Positions 1 to 8,595 of a DNA stretch of 64,000 nucleotides are shown in pieces (within the stretch, counting starts at the first letter, position 1; each line of letters starts with the position of its first letter). Position numbers and translations under genes: made by a program. The DNA is from an uncultured Eubacteriales bacterium (GTDB lineage Bacteria; Bacillota; Clostridia; Oscillospirales; QAMX01). The notes beneath the pieces are model-generated. The model was not told the origin of the DNA, searched no databases, and saw only the letters and a program-made list of their open reading frames with translations. The DNA is taken from NCBI GenBank assembly GCA_934546935.1, contig CAKTEH010000011.1:1-64000 (forward strand), given 5' to 3'.

Positions 1-178
1 CAGCTTACTCCACGGCTTACGCCATTAGATTTTCCGCTATCTGAATTAGGCGTAACTGAGCTTACCCCAGCTTCAAACGAGTAGATGCCGGTCGTGACTT
101 ATAGACGCTAAGCGGAGCTTATCTAAGGCTGGTCACGAAAATCCCCACGATGAAGTCCTTGGACAACTGAATGAACTA
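1..178 (+). ncRNA. 3' part of a structured RNA (class not identified)
   Basis: The sequence starts inside this feature. No convincing reading frame is present, but several inverted repeats are. TTACGCC (about 19-25) pairs with GGCGTAA around an inner AGAT/ATCT stem, and CGTGAC (about 94-99) pairs with GTCACG (about 131-136). The segment runs straight into a strong intrinsic terminator. It lacks a tRNA-like 3' end with a T-loop, so it is not the end of a normal tmRNA. The RNase P and SRP signature motifs I know are also absent. A 6S-like or other Clostridial non-coding RNA is possible. Identification is weak; structure plus terminator is what I see. Confidence 0.4.
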
Positions 179-210
179 AGTCCCGATTCTTGTGGATCGG
201 GACTTTTTTA
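179..210 (+). terminator. Intrinsic terminator of the leading RNA
   Basis: AGTCCCGAT pairs with ATCGGGACT across an 8-nt loop and is followed by a run of T. It ends the plus-strand RNA that enters from the left edge. Confidence 0.85.
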
Positions 211-212
211 TG

Positions 213-912
213 CTTTAATTCGGCGTGGGTTATGCATACAGAAGAATTGGCTAAAGGCAGTAGGCGGATTATACAGCCATGATTAAGCATATAATTTTGG
301 ATTGCAGCGTTAGATCGGATTCTTTCAAAGGCCCATTTTCCCTGGGAGCCAAGTCATTTTATTCTGCGTGGAAATCGGTAAAAAGCGGATACGCTCTAAT
401 ATTTTCCAGGATATATACGTCTGAGGCTATGGGAATCTATAAACCCAAGCCCGCTTTTTATAAATGATTTTGAAAGACGGCGTTTGGTATGTTGATGCAC
501 ATGCATATATGTTGAAGACGGTTATGTTGACGATGTTTGTGGACCGGAACCGATTGGGCTGCGGGTGATATTGCTTGGCAGAAAGGGCCTTTTTAAAAGA
601 TATGCATTTTTGTTCTGCACTGGATTGCGCTATACGCGCGCGATAAATTGCCCGGCATTCTTTCATGTACAAAAATGATTCGGGATTTGCATGTTTTCGA
701 ATGAGGACCGTGAAGAAAACGCTGGGAAGACGATTTCCAGCATTTTCTTTTCCTGCAATAAAGTTTTTAAACTGGCATGACGTCATGGTTTTTTCATTAT
801 AGGAACAACCTGGGACATTTGGCTTTTTCGGTGAAAAGCGATATTTCTTTAAAAGGGGGACATTTTCTGCAAAGTATAAAGGAATGAAAATTGGATTTAA
901 TAAACGAAAAAA
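213..912. other. About 700 bp without a recognisable gene
   Basis: Short open frames exist on both strands, but none has a ribosome-binding site or family-like sequence. A plus-strand hairpin, GCTGGGAA/TTTCCAGC with a T-rich tail (721-751), could terminate an unseen transcript. Nothing else stands out. Confidence 0.5.
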
Positions 913-943
913 GCAAAAAAAGTTCGCCGTAAACCGGCGAACT
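913..943 (-). terminator. Intrinsic terminator downstream of the glycosyltransferase operon
   Basis: AGTTCGCCG and CGGCGAACT form a hairpin. On the minus strand it is followed by a run of seven T. It lies about 200 bp past the glycosyltransferase stop and is the first clear terminator for that minus-strand operon. Confidence 0.75.
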
Positions 944-1145
944 CCTAGGACTTTGGAAAAGAGAATACCTGTCTGGAAAGCAACGGCTGTTCAAAAGCCC
1001 GGCTTCCTAAAAAGGCAGTTATTTAGGCTCATTTGCGCAGGAAGACCAAAAAGCTGTTGTAAGAAAATACGCAATAGATCGCAACAGGTATGATATAGCG
1101 TCAAAATTCGGAGGATAAAGGAAAACAGAGCCCGGATATTTCTCC

Positions 1146-2240
1146 CTATTTAGCATTTTCTGCAAGAATCAGATCAATATTATGGGATATGCGCTGTACA
1201 TCTTCCGGGCCTGCAAATGTAAGCGCCTGCCGTGCACGCAGAAGCGCCATATCCAGGTTCCCTACGCGATACCAGGCAATGGATGCAAAATCATAAGGAA
1301 GGCTGCCCCAGGCAAATGCTTCGTTGATATAGGTTTCCGGACGGCTTTCAATTGCAAGCGCAGCTTCTGCTGCAGCTAGAAGTGCGGTCCAGTTTTCCAT
1401 CTCATAATATAGGCCCGCAAGCTCTGTATAGGCTTCCCGCAGATGCGGCGCTTCGGCAATAGCGCGTAGGTACCATCCGGCTGCTTTGTGCGCCTGATTT
1501 TGCGCACGCAGGCAGCGCGCGATGAAACGCATGGACGCAGCGCGCTCATCCGCCCAGACCGCTTCCGGCATGGCCAGATGCCTCGTCAGTGTTTCAATCG
1601 CTCTGCCATATTCTCCATGGAACATATATTCCCGGCCCAGGTAGTGCATATTCCGGTCATTATGCGGATTTTCAGAGACGGAAAGCTCCAGAAGCGGAAG
1701 GTACTGCCCACGTGATTTGGAAGGGTCGGCGCGGTGGTCAAGCTGAACGCCTTCCGCACGTACGTAATGCTCCCGGCGTCCGTCTGTCGGTTTGAGGATT
1801 TCATGTACCGGGTTCACCCAACAGTACCCATGGCGGGCATGGATCTTATCCGCAAAAAACACATGACCTTCGCTGCCGTCGGTATTAAAACTCCAGGTAT
1901 AACGGTAGCTCGCACGGTCGGTGTTGTCCTGCCATACAGATTCCAGCTTTTCCCGCCAGCCTGGATGGAAGCACTCGTCAAGATCAATACTGACGCAGAT
2001 ATCCACGTCATCGGGAACAAGAGCAAGCGCATGATTGCGCGCGGTGTCAAAACGCCAGGGAAGTACGACTTCAGTTTCCACAATGGAGCCGGCCTGCTGA
2101 AGCAGCGTGGTGGTAGAGTCGGTTGATCCGGTATCGAGTACGCAGACGCAGTCAGCTTCCGCAGCGGATTCCATGAAGCGGGAAACAAACTTTTCTTCAT
2201 TTTTTGCGATTGTATAGACACAAATTTTATATTTTCCCAT
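1146..2240 (-). CDS. Family-2 glycosyltransferase with TPR-like tail
   Basis: The N-terminal third is a GT-A glycosyltransferase domain: it opens with YTIAKNEE, has the nucleotide-binding DTGSTDST motif near residue 40 and an acidic DLDE (DXD-type) metal/sugar-nucleotide motif near residue 90. The C-terminal half is alpha-helical with TPR-like repeats (YLRAIAEAPHLREAYTELA). This layout is seen in SunS-like and other cytosolic peptide or protein glycosyltransferases, but the acceptor cannot be told from the sequence. The ATG at 2240 is chosen because a GAGG motif sits seven bases upstream; a GTG two codons earlier is possible. It is the last gene of a minus-strand operon behind the GntR regulator and a small secreted protein. 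Confidence 0.8.
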   Translation of the reverse strand: MGKYKICVYTIAKNEEKFVSRFMESAAEADCVCVLDTGSTDSTTTLLQQAGSIVETEVVLPWRFDTARNHALALVPDDVDICVSIDLDECFHPGWREKLESVWQDNTDRASYRYTWSFNTDGSEGHVFFADKIHARHGYCWVNPVHEILKPTDGRREHYVRAEGVQLDHRADPSKSRGQYLPLLELSVSENPHNDRNMHYLGREYMFHGEYGRAIETLTRHLAMPEAVWADERAASMRFIARCLRAQNQAHKAAGWYLRAIAEAPHLREAYTELAGLYYEMENWTALLAAAEAALAIESRPETYINEAFAWGSLPYDFASIAWYRVGNLDMALLRARQALTFAGPEDVQRISHNIDLILAENAK

Positions 2241-2342
2241 CTGCACACCTCATCTTGCACAAAAGTACCGTCGTGTTTGCATACCATAGGGATGGAAAGC
2301 ACGATGGCATCTGTTTTATCGTATGCACATGGGTGCGGAAAA

Positions 2343-2729
2343 TCAACGGATAGCTTTAAGTCCTGAGAGCAGCGCTTCGCTTGCTGAGGCAGAAAGGGAA
2401 TAGCTTTTGTCATCAATAGAAAGGCAGTGCGCATACAATATAAGCCGCGCAGCCTGTCCGGTCGTAAATTCGACCTCGACCGTGGCCAGAGCGTCGCCCT
2501 GCGGATCTGCGGAAAAAAGGATATTGATCTGCTGCAGGACCAGTACGGCAGCATGAATGGAAGCGGTATCCTGGAAGCGGTGGGCTTCCCCGCTGGCGAG
2601 TTGTATGGTGACGGATGAGATATCCTGCGGCGTCAGCTTTACGAAAGGACGGTAGCTCCCATCGGTAAAAAGGGCTGCGCTTAACAACAGCGCGACAAGG
2701 AAAATCAACAAGCAAATTCTTTTTCTCAT
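2343..2729 (-). CDS. Small secreted or membrane-anchored protein of unknown function
   Basis: About 128 residues with a basic start (MRKR) followed by a hydrophobic segment (CLLIFLVALLLSAALF) that reads as a signal peptide or membrane anchor. The rest looks like a small beta-rich extracytoplasmic domain. No family is recognised. The ATG at 2729 lies two bases from the preceding GntR stop, which suggests translational coupling; a TTG four codons upstream is an alternative start. No strong ribosome-binding site is visible. Confidence 0.6.
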   Translation of the reverse strand: MRKRICLLIFLVALLLSAALFTDGSYRPFVKLTPQDISSVTIQLASGEAHRFQDTASIHAAVLVLQQINILFSADPQGDALATVEVEFTTGQAARLILYAHCLSIDDKSYSLSASASEALLSGLKAIR

Positions 2730-2730
2730 T

Positions 2731-3390
2731 TTATTCGTCAATATGGTCGGAGACGTTTTTCATAGCCATTGCAATGTGTCGTGAGGTACATGCTTCGGCA
2801 AGGTCGGCGTCGTGGGCGGCAATGGCTTCCAGAATCTTTCTGTGTTCATTAACGGAAAGCGCGGCGCGGCCGGCGGTTTTAACGGAAAGCTCGCGGGAGC
2901 GCTGAATATGCCGGTGCAGGCTCGACAGGGTATCACGAAGCATACGGGAACGGCAGGCCGTGAAAATCAGGTCGTGGAAACGGTTGTCTAAGCTCCAAAC
3001 TTGCAGTGTATCGCCGCGTTCGACGTAAAAAGTCTGCAAATCCACGATTTCCTGAAGTTTCCCGAGCTCATCAGGCGTGATATTTTCCGCCGCCCAGCGC
3101 GCGGCAAGGGATTCAATACGTATAAGGATTGCATACATATCGAGAATATCCTTTTTGGAAAATCCGACGACAAAGCAGCCGCGGTTTGGGATGTTTTTCA
3201 CCATGCCCTGCAGCTCCAGCTGCCGCAGCGCTTCCCGCACCGGCGTCCGGCTGACGCCGAGCGTTTCAGAAAGCTTCTGTTCAATCAGCGCGTCTCCCGG
3301 CCTGAGGCTGCCGTCGAGAATTGCCTCTTCAATTTTCCGGTAGACATTCGCACGAAGGGAATGACCGTCATTTAATTCAAGTTTCTCCAT
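2731..3390 (-). CDS. GntR/FadR-family transcriptional regulator
   Basis: 219 residues. The N-terminal winged helix is typical of GntR proteins: LRPGDALIEQKLSETLGVSR then TPVREALRQLELQGMV. The C-terminal all-helical FCD ligand-binding domain carries the usual histidines (RFHDLIF, NEHRKIL) for metal or carboxylate binding. FadR-type regulators respond to small organic acids and commonly control neighbouring catabolic genes. Here the downstream genes are a secreted protein and a glycosyltransferase, so the effector is unknown. A good ribosome-binding site (AAGGAGG) precedes the ATG. Confidence 0.9.
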   Translation of the reverse strand: MEKLELNDGHSLRANVYRKIEEAILDGSLRPGDALIEQKLSETLGVSRTPVREALRQLELQGMVKNIPNRGCFVVGFSKKDILDMYAILIRIESLAARWAAENITPDELGKLQEIVDLQTFYVERGDTLQVWSLDNRFHDLIFTACRSRMLRDTLSSLHRHIQRSRELSVKTAGRAALSVNEHRKILEAIAAHDADLAEACTSRHIAMAMKNVSDHIDE

Positions 3391-3419
3391 AAGCGGCCTC
3401 CTTGTCAGTTCTGTCCGTT

Positions 3420-3448
3420 ATTTTAAACCATTGCAGGCGTTTGTGCAA
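3420..3448 (-). promoter_or_regulatory. Sigma-A promoter for the GntR operon
   Basis: On the minus strand TTGCAC (-35) and TAAAAT (-10) are separated by 17 bp. It lies about 30 bp upstream of the GntR start. Confidence 0.6.
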
Positions 3449-3484
3449 GAGCGGAAAATATTGCCGCAGGCTTTGTCAATTGTC

Positions 3485-3513
3485 TTGCAAAAGCATCCGG
3501 CGGGTGGTATAAT
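3485..3513 (+). promoter_or_regulatory. Sigma-A promoter for the DUF1846 gene
   Basis: TTGCAA and a perfect TATAAT lie 17 bp apart, about 40 bp before the ATG. It is divergent from the GntR promoter. Confidence 0.75.
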
Positions 3514-3551
3514 GCAGAATATTGATTGATTTTGTCGAAAGGGCTTTCTGT

Positions 3552-5030
3552 ATGCGACCGGGATTTGATAAGGATTTGTATCTGAAAACGCAAAAGGAAC
3601 ATATCATCGAAAGGATCCGGCAATTTGATAATAAGCTGTATCTGGAATTCGGCGGAAAGCTGTTCGATGACTATCACGCCTCCCGTGTGTTGCCCGGTTT
3701 TGAGCCGGACGCAAAGGCAAGGCTTTTGCAGAATTTTTCTGATATTGCAGAAATTGTTTTCTGCATTAACGCATCTTCCATTGCGCAGAACAAAATCCGC
3801 GCTGACTTTGGCATCACCTATGACCAGGACCTGCTGCGTACGATCGATACTTGCCGCGGCTATGGGCTGCTGGTCAATTCTGTTGTCATTACCCAATATG
3901 CAGGCCAGCCCGGAGCGAAATCGCTGATGAACCTGCTTTCCCAGCGGGGGATTAAAACCTATAAGCATTATCCGATTTCCGGCTACCCAAACGACGTCGA
4001 TCTCATTGTCAGCCCGCAGGGCTATGGCGCCAACGATTATATTGAAACCAGCCGTCCGCTGGTTGTTGTAACTGCTCCTGGCCCGAATTCCGGAAAGCTG
4101 GCGACATGTCTGTCGCAGCTGTATCATGAAAGCCTGCATGGGATTAAAGCTGGGTATGCGAAATTTGAAACTTTCCCGATTTGGAACCTGCCGCTGAAAC
4201 ATCCTGTTAATCTTGCCTACGAGGCGGCGACGGCCGATTTGAAGGACGTTAATATGATAGATCCTTATCATCTTGACGCCTATGGAGAGACAACGGTCAA
4301 TTATAACCGCGACATAGAAGGGTTCCCGATTGTAAATACGATCCTGACGCGTATTATGAACCGGACGATTTATCGTTCCCCGACGGATATGGGCGTCAAT
4401 ATGGCAGGAAACTGTATTATTGATGATCAGGCTTGCCGTAGGGCTGCGACACAGGAAATTATCCGCCGCTATTACCATGCCTGGTGTGACTGCCGCCTTG
4501 GCCGCGAGAGTACAGAAACTGCGCACCGCATTGAAGTGCTGCTTCAGCAGCTTGGCGTTGCCCCGGATGAGCGCAGCACAGTGAAGCCGGCGATTGCCAA
4601 GAGCAGGCAATATGACTGTCCTGCGATTGCGCTGGAACTTCCGAATGGAAAAATTGTCACCGGCCGTCAAAATCTTATGGATGCAGCCTCGGGTGCGGTG
4701 ATTAATGCGATTAAGGATCTTGCGGGCATTGGGGACGATGTACATCTAATGTCCCGTGTGGTTTTAGAGCCGATTATCAAGACGAAGCTTGAATATTTGG
4801 GCGGGCACAGCCCGATCCTGAATCTTGAAGAGGTGCTTATTGCGCTGTCCATTTGTGCGGCGACTAACCCGACGGCCGAGCTTGCCCTTTCAAAGCTTGT
4901 TTTCCTGAAAGGCTGTGAAGCGCATTCTTCCTGTATCCTTTCCGACCAGGATGCAGGCCTGCTGCGCAGGCTCGGGATCCATTGCACCTGTGAGCCTGTG
5001 TTTGAAAATAATGCGCTGTATGTAGATTGA
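3552..5030 (+). CDS. DUF1846 family protein
   Basis: 492 residues, the usual length for DUF1846 (PF08903), a widespread Firmicutes family with a conserved fold and no settled biochemical role. The start RPGFDKDLYLKTQKEHIIER matches the family N-terminus, so I use the ATG at 3552 rather than the TTG at 3522; AAAGGG lies just upstream. Conserved stretches include FGGKLFDDYHASRVLPGFEP and a central GYPNDVDLIVSPQGYGANDY. It is monocistronic from its own promoter, with a hairpin (about 5039-5070) between it and the next gene. Confidence 0.85.
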   Translation: MRPGFDKDLYLKTQKEHIIERIRQFDNKLYLEFGGKLFDDYHASRVLPGFEPDAKARLLQNFSDIAEIVFCINASSIAQNKIRADFGITYDQDLLRTIDTCRGYGLLVNSVVITQYAGQPGAKSLMNLLSQRGIKTYKHYPISGYPNDVDLIVSPQGYGANDYIETSRPLVVVTAPGPNSGKLATCLSQLYHESLHGIKAGYAKFETFPIWNLPLKHPVNLAYEAATADLKDVNMIDPYHLDAYGETTVNYNRDIEGFPIVNTILTRIMNRTIYRSPTDMGVNMAGNCIIDDQACRRAATQEIIRRYYHAWCDCRLGRESTETAHRIEVLLQQLGVAPDERSTVKPAIAKSRQYDCPAIALELPNGKIVTGRQNLMDAASGAVINAIKDLAGIGDDVHLMSRVVLEPIIKTKLEYLGGHSPILNLEEVLIALSICAATNPTAELALSKLVFLKGCEAHSSCILSDQDAGLLRRLGIHCTCEPVFENNALYVD

Positions 5031-5090
5031 TGGAAGATGACCGGAGGCTTTCTCTGTGAAGCCGCCGGTCTGTTTGGAAGGAGCCCAGAT

Positions 5091-5687
5091 ATGGATGAGA
5101 ATATGATTTTCGAGCGCCGCAGCATTCGGAAATATCGTTCCCAAATACCGGCGTTTGCCCAATTGGAGCAGATCCTGCTTGCGGGCCGGGCTGCCCCTTC
5201 CGGGAAGAACCGTCAGCCCTGGAAATTTTATGTTTATGGTGGGGAACAAAAACAGACGCTTCTTTCTGCCATGCAGGCTGGTTTGCTGCGGCGTAAAGAG
5301 GAGGCCGGAACGGATGCCGCAATGCGTGCCGGGCTTGCCGATGCGGTGAATACGCTGCGGATTATGCGTGCCGCGCCGGTCTTAATCCTGGTCGTTTATC
5401 CGCAGGGGGGCGACCCTATGCAGGCGCTGGATGCACAGGATCATGTCGGCGAGCTGGTTGACGTATTATCGATCGGCGCGGCATTTCAGAATATGCTCCT
5501 TGCCGCGCGGCAGCAAGGACTTGGCTCCCTGTGGATTGCAAACACCTTTTTTGCGTATCCGGAGCTGATGGCGCAGATAAAAACTACCGGTACGCTGATG
5601 GGGGCTGTTGCACTGGGCTATGCGGATGAAGCGCCGCCTGCCCGGCCCAGAAAACCCATGGAAGAGATTGTTGAATATCGACTGTAA
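5091..5687 (+). CDS. Nitroreductase family protein
   Basis: 198 residues, the size of a single-domain FMN-dependent nitroreductase. Family motifs are the N-terminal ERRSIRKY, the FMN-contacting APSGKNRQPWKFYVY near residue 35, and the GLGSLWIANTF segment in the C-terminal half. Such enzymes use NAD(P)H to reduce nitro compounds, quinones or flavins; the true substrate is not predictable. The ATG at 5091 is preceded by GGAAGGAG. It is 17 bp upstream of the double-Nudix gene and probably co-transcribed with it. Confidence 0.88.
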   Translation: MDENMIFERRSIRKYRSQIPAFAQLEQILLAGRAAPSGKNRQPWKFYVYGGEQKQTLLSAMQAGLLRRKEEAGTDAAMRAGLADAVNTLRIMRAAPVLILVVYPQGGDPMQALDAQDHVGELVDVLSIGAAFQNMLLAARQQGLGSLWIANTFFAYPELMAQIKTTGTLMGAVALGYADEAPPARPRKPMEEIVEYRL

Positions 5688-5704
5688 AAAGGAAGGCCCA
5701 ACAG

Positions 5705-6652
5705 GTGGTAAAAGTACATTTTTATTCCGAAACAGAGCTCGCCGATGCCCAATTAAAATTCGCGGTGATCGCTGCCCGGTGTGCAGACGGCTGGCTTTGG
5801 TGCCGGCATAAACAGCGCAAGAGCTGGGAAATCCCCGGAGGGCACCGTGAGGCAGGCGAGACGATTGAACAAGCCGCCCGGCGCGAGCTGTGGGAAGAAA
5901 CCGGCGCGCAGCGTTATACGTTCCGGCCTGTTTGTGTTTATGGCGTGGATTCCGGCAGGGATGTCAGCTATGGCATGCTCTATTTTGCGCAGATTGAACA
6001 TTTGGAAGATTTGCCGGACGATATGGAAATCGGCGAGCGGATATGCACCGATCTACCGCCGGAGGAATTAACCTATCCTGAAATTCAGCCATATTTATTT
6101 GAAAAGGTACAGGATTGGTTGAATAAATGCAGTGCATCTGACGAGCTTTGGGATCTGTTTGACGGCTGCCGCCGCCCGCTTGGCCGGACGCAGCGCCGTG
6201 CGGACCCGATGCGTCCGGGGGAATACCGCCTGGTTGTGCATGTTTGGCTGCAAAACAGCCGCGGCGAATTCCTGTTGACGAAACGGGCGCCCAATAAAGG
6301 ATATCCAAATCTCTGGGAATGTCCCGGAGGGTCCGCTGTGGCCGGGGAAGACAGCCGGATGGCAGCTGTCCGGGAAATGCGGGAAGAAACCGGCCTGTCT
6401 TTATCTGCAGATTCTGGTATACGTATTTTGGAAATCAAACGCCAGGACAGCTTTTTGGACATTTGGCTGTTCCGGCAAGATTTCCCTCTGGATGCCGTTG
6501 TACTACAGGAAGGGGAGACCTGCGGCGTGCAATGGGCCGGCCTGGAAGCGGTGCTGCAAATGCAAACCCGGCGTGAGCTTGTTCCGCTACCCTATCTGGA
6601 CGCGCTGCCTACGGCGCTTTTAAAGGCAGAGGCTTCCAACGGGAAAGGATAA
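5705..6652 (+). CDS. Tandem Nudix hydrolase (two Nudix domains in one chain)
   Basis: 315 residues with two complete Nudix boxes (GX5EX7REUXEEXGU). The first is at about residues 46-68 (GHREAGE, then RELWEETGA); the second at about 208-230 (GSAVAGE, then REMREETGL). The first domain resembles MutT/YtkD-type nucleotide sanitising enzymes. The second resembles Nudix proteins next to IPP-isomerase in sequence (LTKRAPNKGYPNLWECPGG). The start is GTG at 5705 with GGAAGG upstream. Both active sites look intact. Substrates are unknown; hydrolysis of two different nucleoside-diphosphate derivatives by one protein is my inference. Confidence 0.88.
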   Translation: MVKVHFYSETELADAQLKFAVIAARCADGWLWCRHKQRKSWEIPGGHREAGETIEQAARRELWEETGAQRYTFRPVCVYGVDSGRDVSYGMLYFAQIEHLEDLPDDMEIGERICTDLPPEELTYPEIQPYLFEKVQDWLNKCSASDELWDLFDGCRRPLGRTQRRADPMRPGEYRLVVHVWLQNSRGEFLLTKRAPNKGYPNLWECPGGSAVAGEDSRMAAVREMREETGLSLSADSGIRILEIKRQDSFLDIWLFRQDFPLDAVVLQEGETCGVQWAGLEAVLQMQTRRELVPLPYLDALPTALLKAEASNGKG

Positions 6653-6747
6653 ACCGGCAGCCCGTTTCTTAGCGCGGTGTACACGGCCTTTTTGCGAGCT
6701 TCACCGGCAGCTTTTTTATGGGTTTATGCAGAAAAAACAAAGCGAAA

Positions 6748-6796
6748 CCCCCGTGTTTTGACCTGTCTGGATCAAAGCACGGGGGTGATTTTTTAT
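6748..6796. terminator. Bidirectional terminator between the Nudix gene and metK
   Basis: CCCCCGTG and CACGGGGG pair, extended inside by TTTGA/TCAAA. A T-run follows on the plus strand and T-rich sequence on the minus strand. It sits between two convergent genes and its plus-strand tail touches the metK stop. Confidence 0.8.
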
Positions 6797-7974
6797 TGTT
6801 TCAGCGCGTTTTTCAGTGCATCTGTGCGGTCCGTCTGCTCCCAGGGAAGGTCATTGCGTCCAAAGTGGCCATATGCCGCTGTCTTTTCATAGATCGGCCG
6901 GCGCAGGCTGAGCGTCTCAATGATTGCTGCCGGACGGAAATCAAAAACGGACTCTATTGCTGCAGCGATGCGGCTGTCGTCGGCAATGCCGGTGCCGAAA
7001 GTATCAACGTAGATGGAAACCGGTCTTGCCACGCCTATGGCGTAGGCAACGCCAATTTCACAGCGCTGCGCCAGCCCTGCGGCAACGACATTTTTCGCCG
7101 CGTACCGCGCCATATAGGAAGCGCTGCGGTCTACCTTAGTTGGGTCTTTTCCAGAAAAAGCGCCGCCTCCATGGTGTGAAAAACCGCCATAGGTATCGAC
7201 AATAATCTTGCGTCCGGTCAGCCCGGAGTCAGCGGCAGGACCGCCCAGGACAAAGCGGCCGGTGGGGTTGATAAAGAACTTCGTTTCCGAATCCAACAGC
7301 GCGACGGGGATCGTAGGCAGGATCAGTTTTTCCCGAATATCGCGGCGCAACGTTTCAATGTCCACGTCGGGATCGTGCTGCGTGGAAACGACCACCGCAG
7401 CGCAGCGCAGCGGCGTGCCTTCTTCGCTGTATTCAATGGAGACCTGGCTTTTTCCATCCGGGCGAAGGTAGGGTAGCTCGCCTGTTTTGCGCAGCCGGGC
7501 AAGGCCGCGCGAAAGCGCATGCGCGTAATACAGCGTTGCCGGGATCAGCTCCTCGCTTTCGCGGCACGCATAGCCGAACATCATACCCTGGTCGCCTGCG
7601 CCGGTGCGGTCGGCAAAATCAGCCTGTACAGTGCGGGATTCCTCGGACGCGTCCACACCCATGGCAATATCCGGCGACTGCTCGTCAATAGAAGTAATTA
7701 CGGCGCAGGTATTGCCATCGAAACCATAGGCAGGGTTGTCATAGCCGGCTTTACGGATGGTTTCCCGGACAACGCTGGGGATGTCTACATAAGCTTCGGT
7801 TGAAATTTCGCCCATCACATGGATCAGCCCGGTTGTCGCTGTGGTTTCACAGGCAACGCGCGCGGTGGGGTCGGATGCGAGGATCGCGTCCAGGATTGCA
7901 TCGGAAATCTGGTCGCACAGCTTATCAGGATGCCCCTCGGTGACGGATTCGGAAGTGTACATACGTTTTGTCAT
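6793..7974 (-). CDS. metK: S-adenosylmethionine synthetase
   Basis: 393 residues, normal MetK length. It makes SAM from methionine and ATP, cleaving tripolyphosphate. Signature elements are all present: GHPDKLCDQISDAIL near the N-terminus (ATP and metal binding), QSPDIAMGVD, GAGDQGMMFGYAC (signature 1) and GGGAFSGKDPTKVDRS (signature 2). The ribosome-binding site GGAG precedes the ATG. It lies 68 bp downstream of spoIIID on the same strand with no terminator between. Together with the SAM riboswitch upstream of spoIIID this suggests feedback control of SAM synthesis by SAM. Confidence 0.97.
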   Translation of the reverse strand: MTKRMYTSESVTEGHPDKLCDQISDAILDAILASDPTARVACETTATTGLIHVMGEISTEAYVDIPSVVRETIRKAGYDNPAYGFDGNTCAVITSIDEQSPDIAMGVDASEESRTVQADFADRTGAGDQGMMFGYACRESEELIPATLYYAHALSRGLARLRKTGELPYLRPDGKSQVSIEYSEEGTPLRCAAVVVSTQHDPDVDIETLRRDIREKLILPTIPVALLDSETKFFINPTGRFVLGGPAADSGLTGRKIIVDTYGGFSHHGGGAFSGKDPTKVDRSASYMARYAAKNVVAAGLAQRCEIGVAYAIGVARPVSIYVDTFGTGIADDSRIAAAIESVFDFRPAAIIETLSLRRPIYEKTAAYGHFGRNDLPWEQTDRTDALKNALKQ

Positions 7975-8042
7975 TGGTATATCTCCTGTAATTATAAATA
8001 TCGTTTGCGGAATAAGGACCGCGGCCTGCGCGCAGCTTCGGT

Positions 8043-8318
8043 TTATATCCCTGTTTTTTTATGCCCTTCGGCCAGGAGCGCATATTTACGTTTCGTTGCC
8101 ATCCCCCCGCGCAGGTGCCGCTCAGCCTTATTGCGCGCCAAAACCTCCTGCACGCGCATATACAGGCTCCGGTCAATTTCATAAAGCCGTTGGGTAACGT
8201 CTTTATGTACCGTGGATTTGGAAACGCCATAACGTTTCGCCGCGGCGCGGACAGTCGTTTCATTTTCAATTATGTAATTGGCAAGATCGTAAATACGTGC
8301 GTCAATACTGTTTTTCAT
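8043..8318 (-). CDS. spoIIID: Sporulation transcriptional regulator SpoIIID
   Basis: 91 residues, the expected size. SpoIIID is a small HTH regulator that modulates sigma-E and sigma-K genes in the mother cell. The helix-turn-helix is clear (TTVRAAAKRYGVSKSTVHKD, about residues 21-40), followed by the family-typical RLYEIDRSLYMRVQEVLARN and a basic C-terminus. GGAGGG precedes the ATG. It is transcribed towards metK and lies 135 bp downstream of an S-box riboswitch. Candidate internal promoters exist in that gap (TTGACT-18 bp-TAACAT; a CATATGAAT motif resembling a sigma-E -10 element), so it may also have sporulation-specific expression. Confidence 0.95.
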   Translation of the reverse strand: MKNSIDARIYDLANYIIENETTVRAAAKRYGVSKSTVHKDVTQRLYEIDRSLYMRVQEVLARNKAERHLRGGMATKRKYALLAEGHKKTGI

Positions 8319-8452
8319 CTCATCCCTCCGGGATTAAATCTTACTAGATTCATATGCCGGAAGAAGGACGCTTATGTTAAAATCAAAGCACGCGGGCAGT
8401 CAACGGGCTGCCGGATAGAAGGGAATTAGGTACAAAAGGGATGCAGGCACAG

Positions 8453-8590
8453 AAAAAAGCTCCACCGCTGCCGATGGAGCTACATAGACGGTATTAGCCA
8501 TCGGTCAAGCTTTAGCACCTTAACTCCGCTTCGGGGAATCAGGTTGCTGTGCGGTCGGCGAGCTTGTCTCTCACGCACTCTTCATGGTAA
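8453..8590 (-). promoter_or_regulatory. SAM-I clan (S-box) riboswitch with terminator
   Basis: On the minus strand the S-box core is evident: AAGAG, then GUGAGAGAC, then AGCAACC, a short hairpin, and AAGGUGCUAAA. A P2 stem is formed by GUGCG/CGCAC. The final terminator AGCTCCATCG/GCGGTGGAGCT plus six T lies at 8453-8481. The 3' half of P1 (CCGATGG, 8497-8503) is an exact complement of CCATCGG in the terminator 5' arm. This gives mutually exclusive antiterminator and terminator folds, the classic SAM-off switch. The next genes are spoIIID and metK. Confidence 0.85.
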
Positions 8591-8595
8591 TACTT

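Noticed and set aside
279..467. 62-codon plus-strand frame after the leading RNA
   Set aside because: No ribosome-binding site, no family-like sequence, and it lies in a stretch where all frames are short.
427..786. 119-codon minus-strand frame
   Set aside because: No start signal, composition unlike protein, and a plus-strand hairpin falls in its middle.
3423..4745. 440-codon minus-strand frame opposite the DUF1846 gene
   Set aside because: Shadow of a well-supported gene with a promoter and family match on the other strand; the product is Arg/Ile/Asn-rich without motifs.
8453..8590. Reading the riboswitch region as plus-strand coding sequence
   Set aside because: The S-box core, P1/terminator complementarity and perfect promoter on the minus strand explain it fully.
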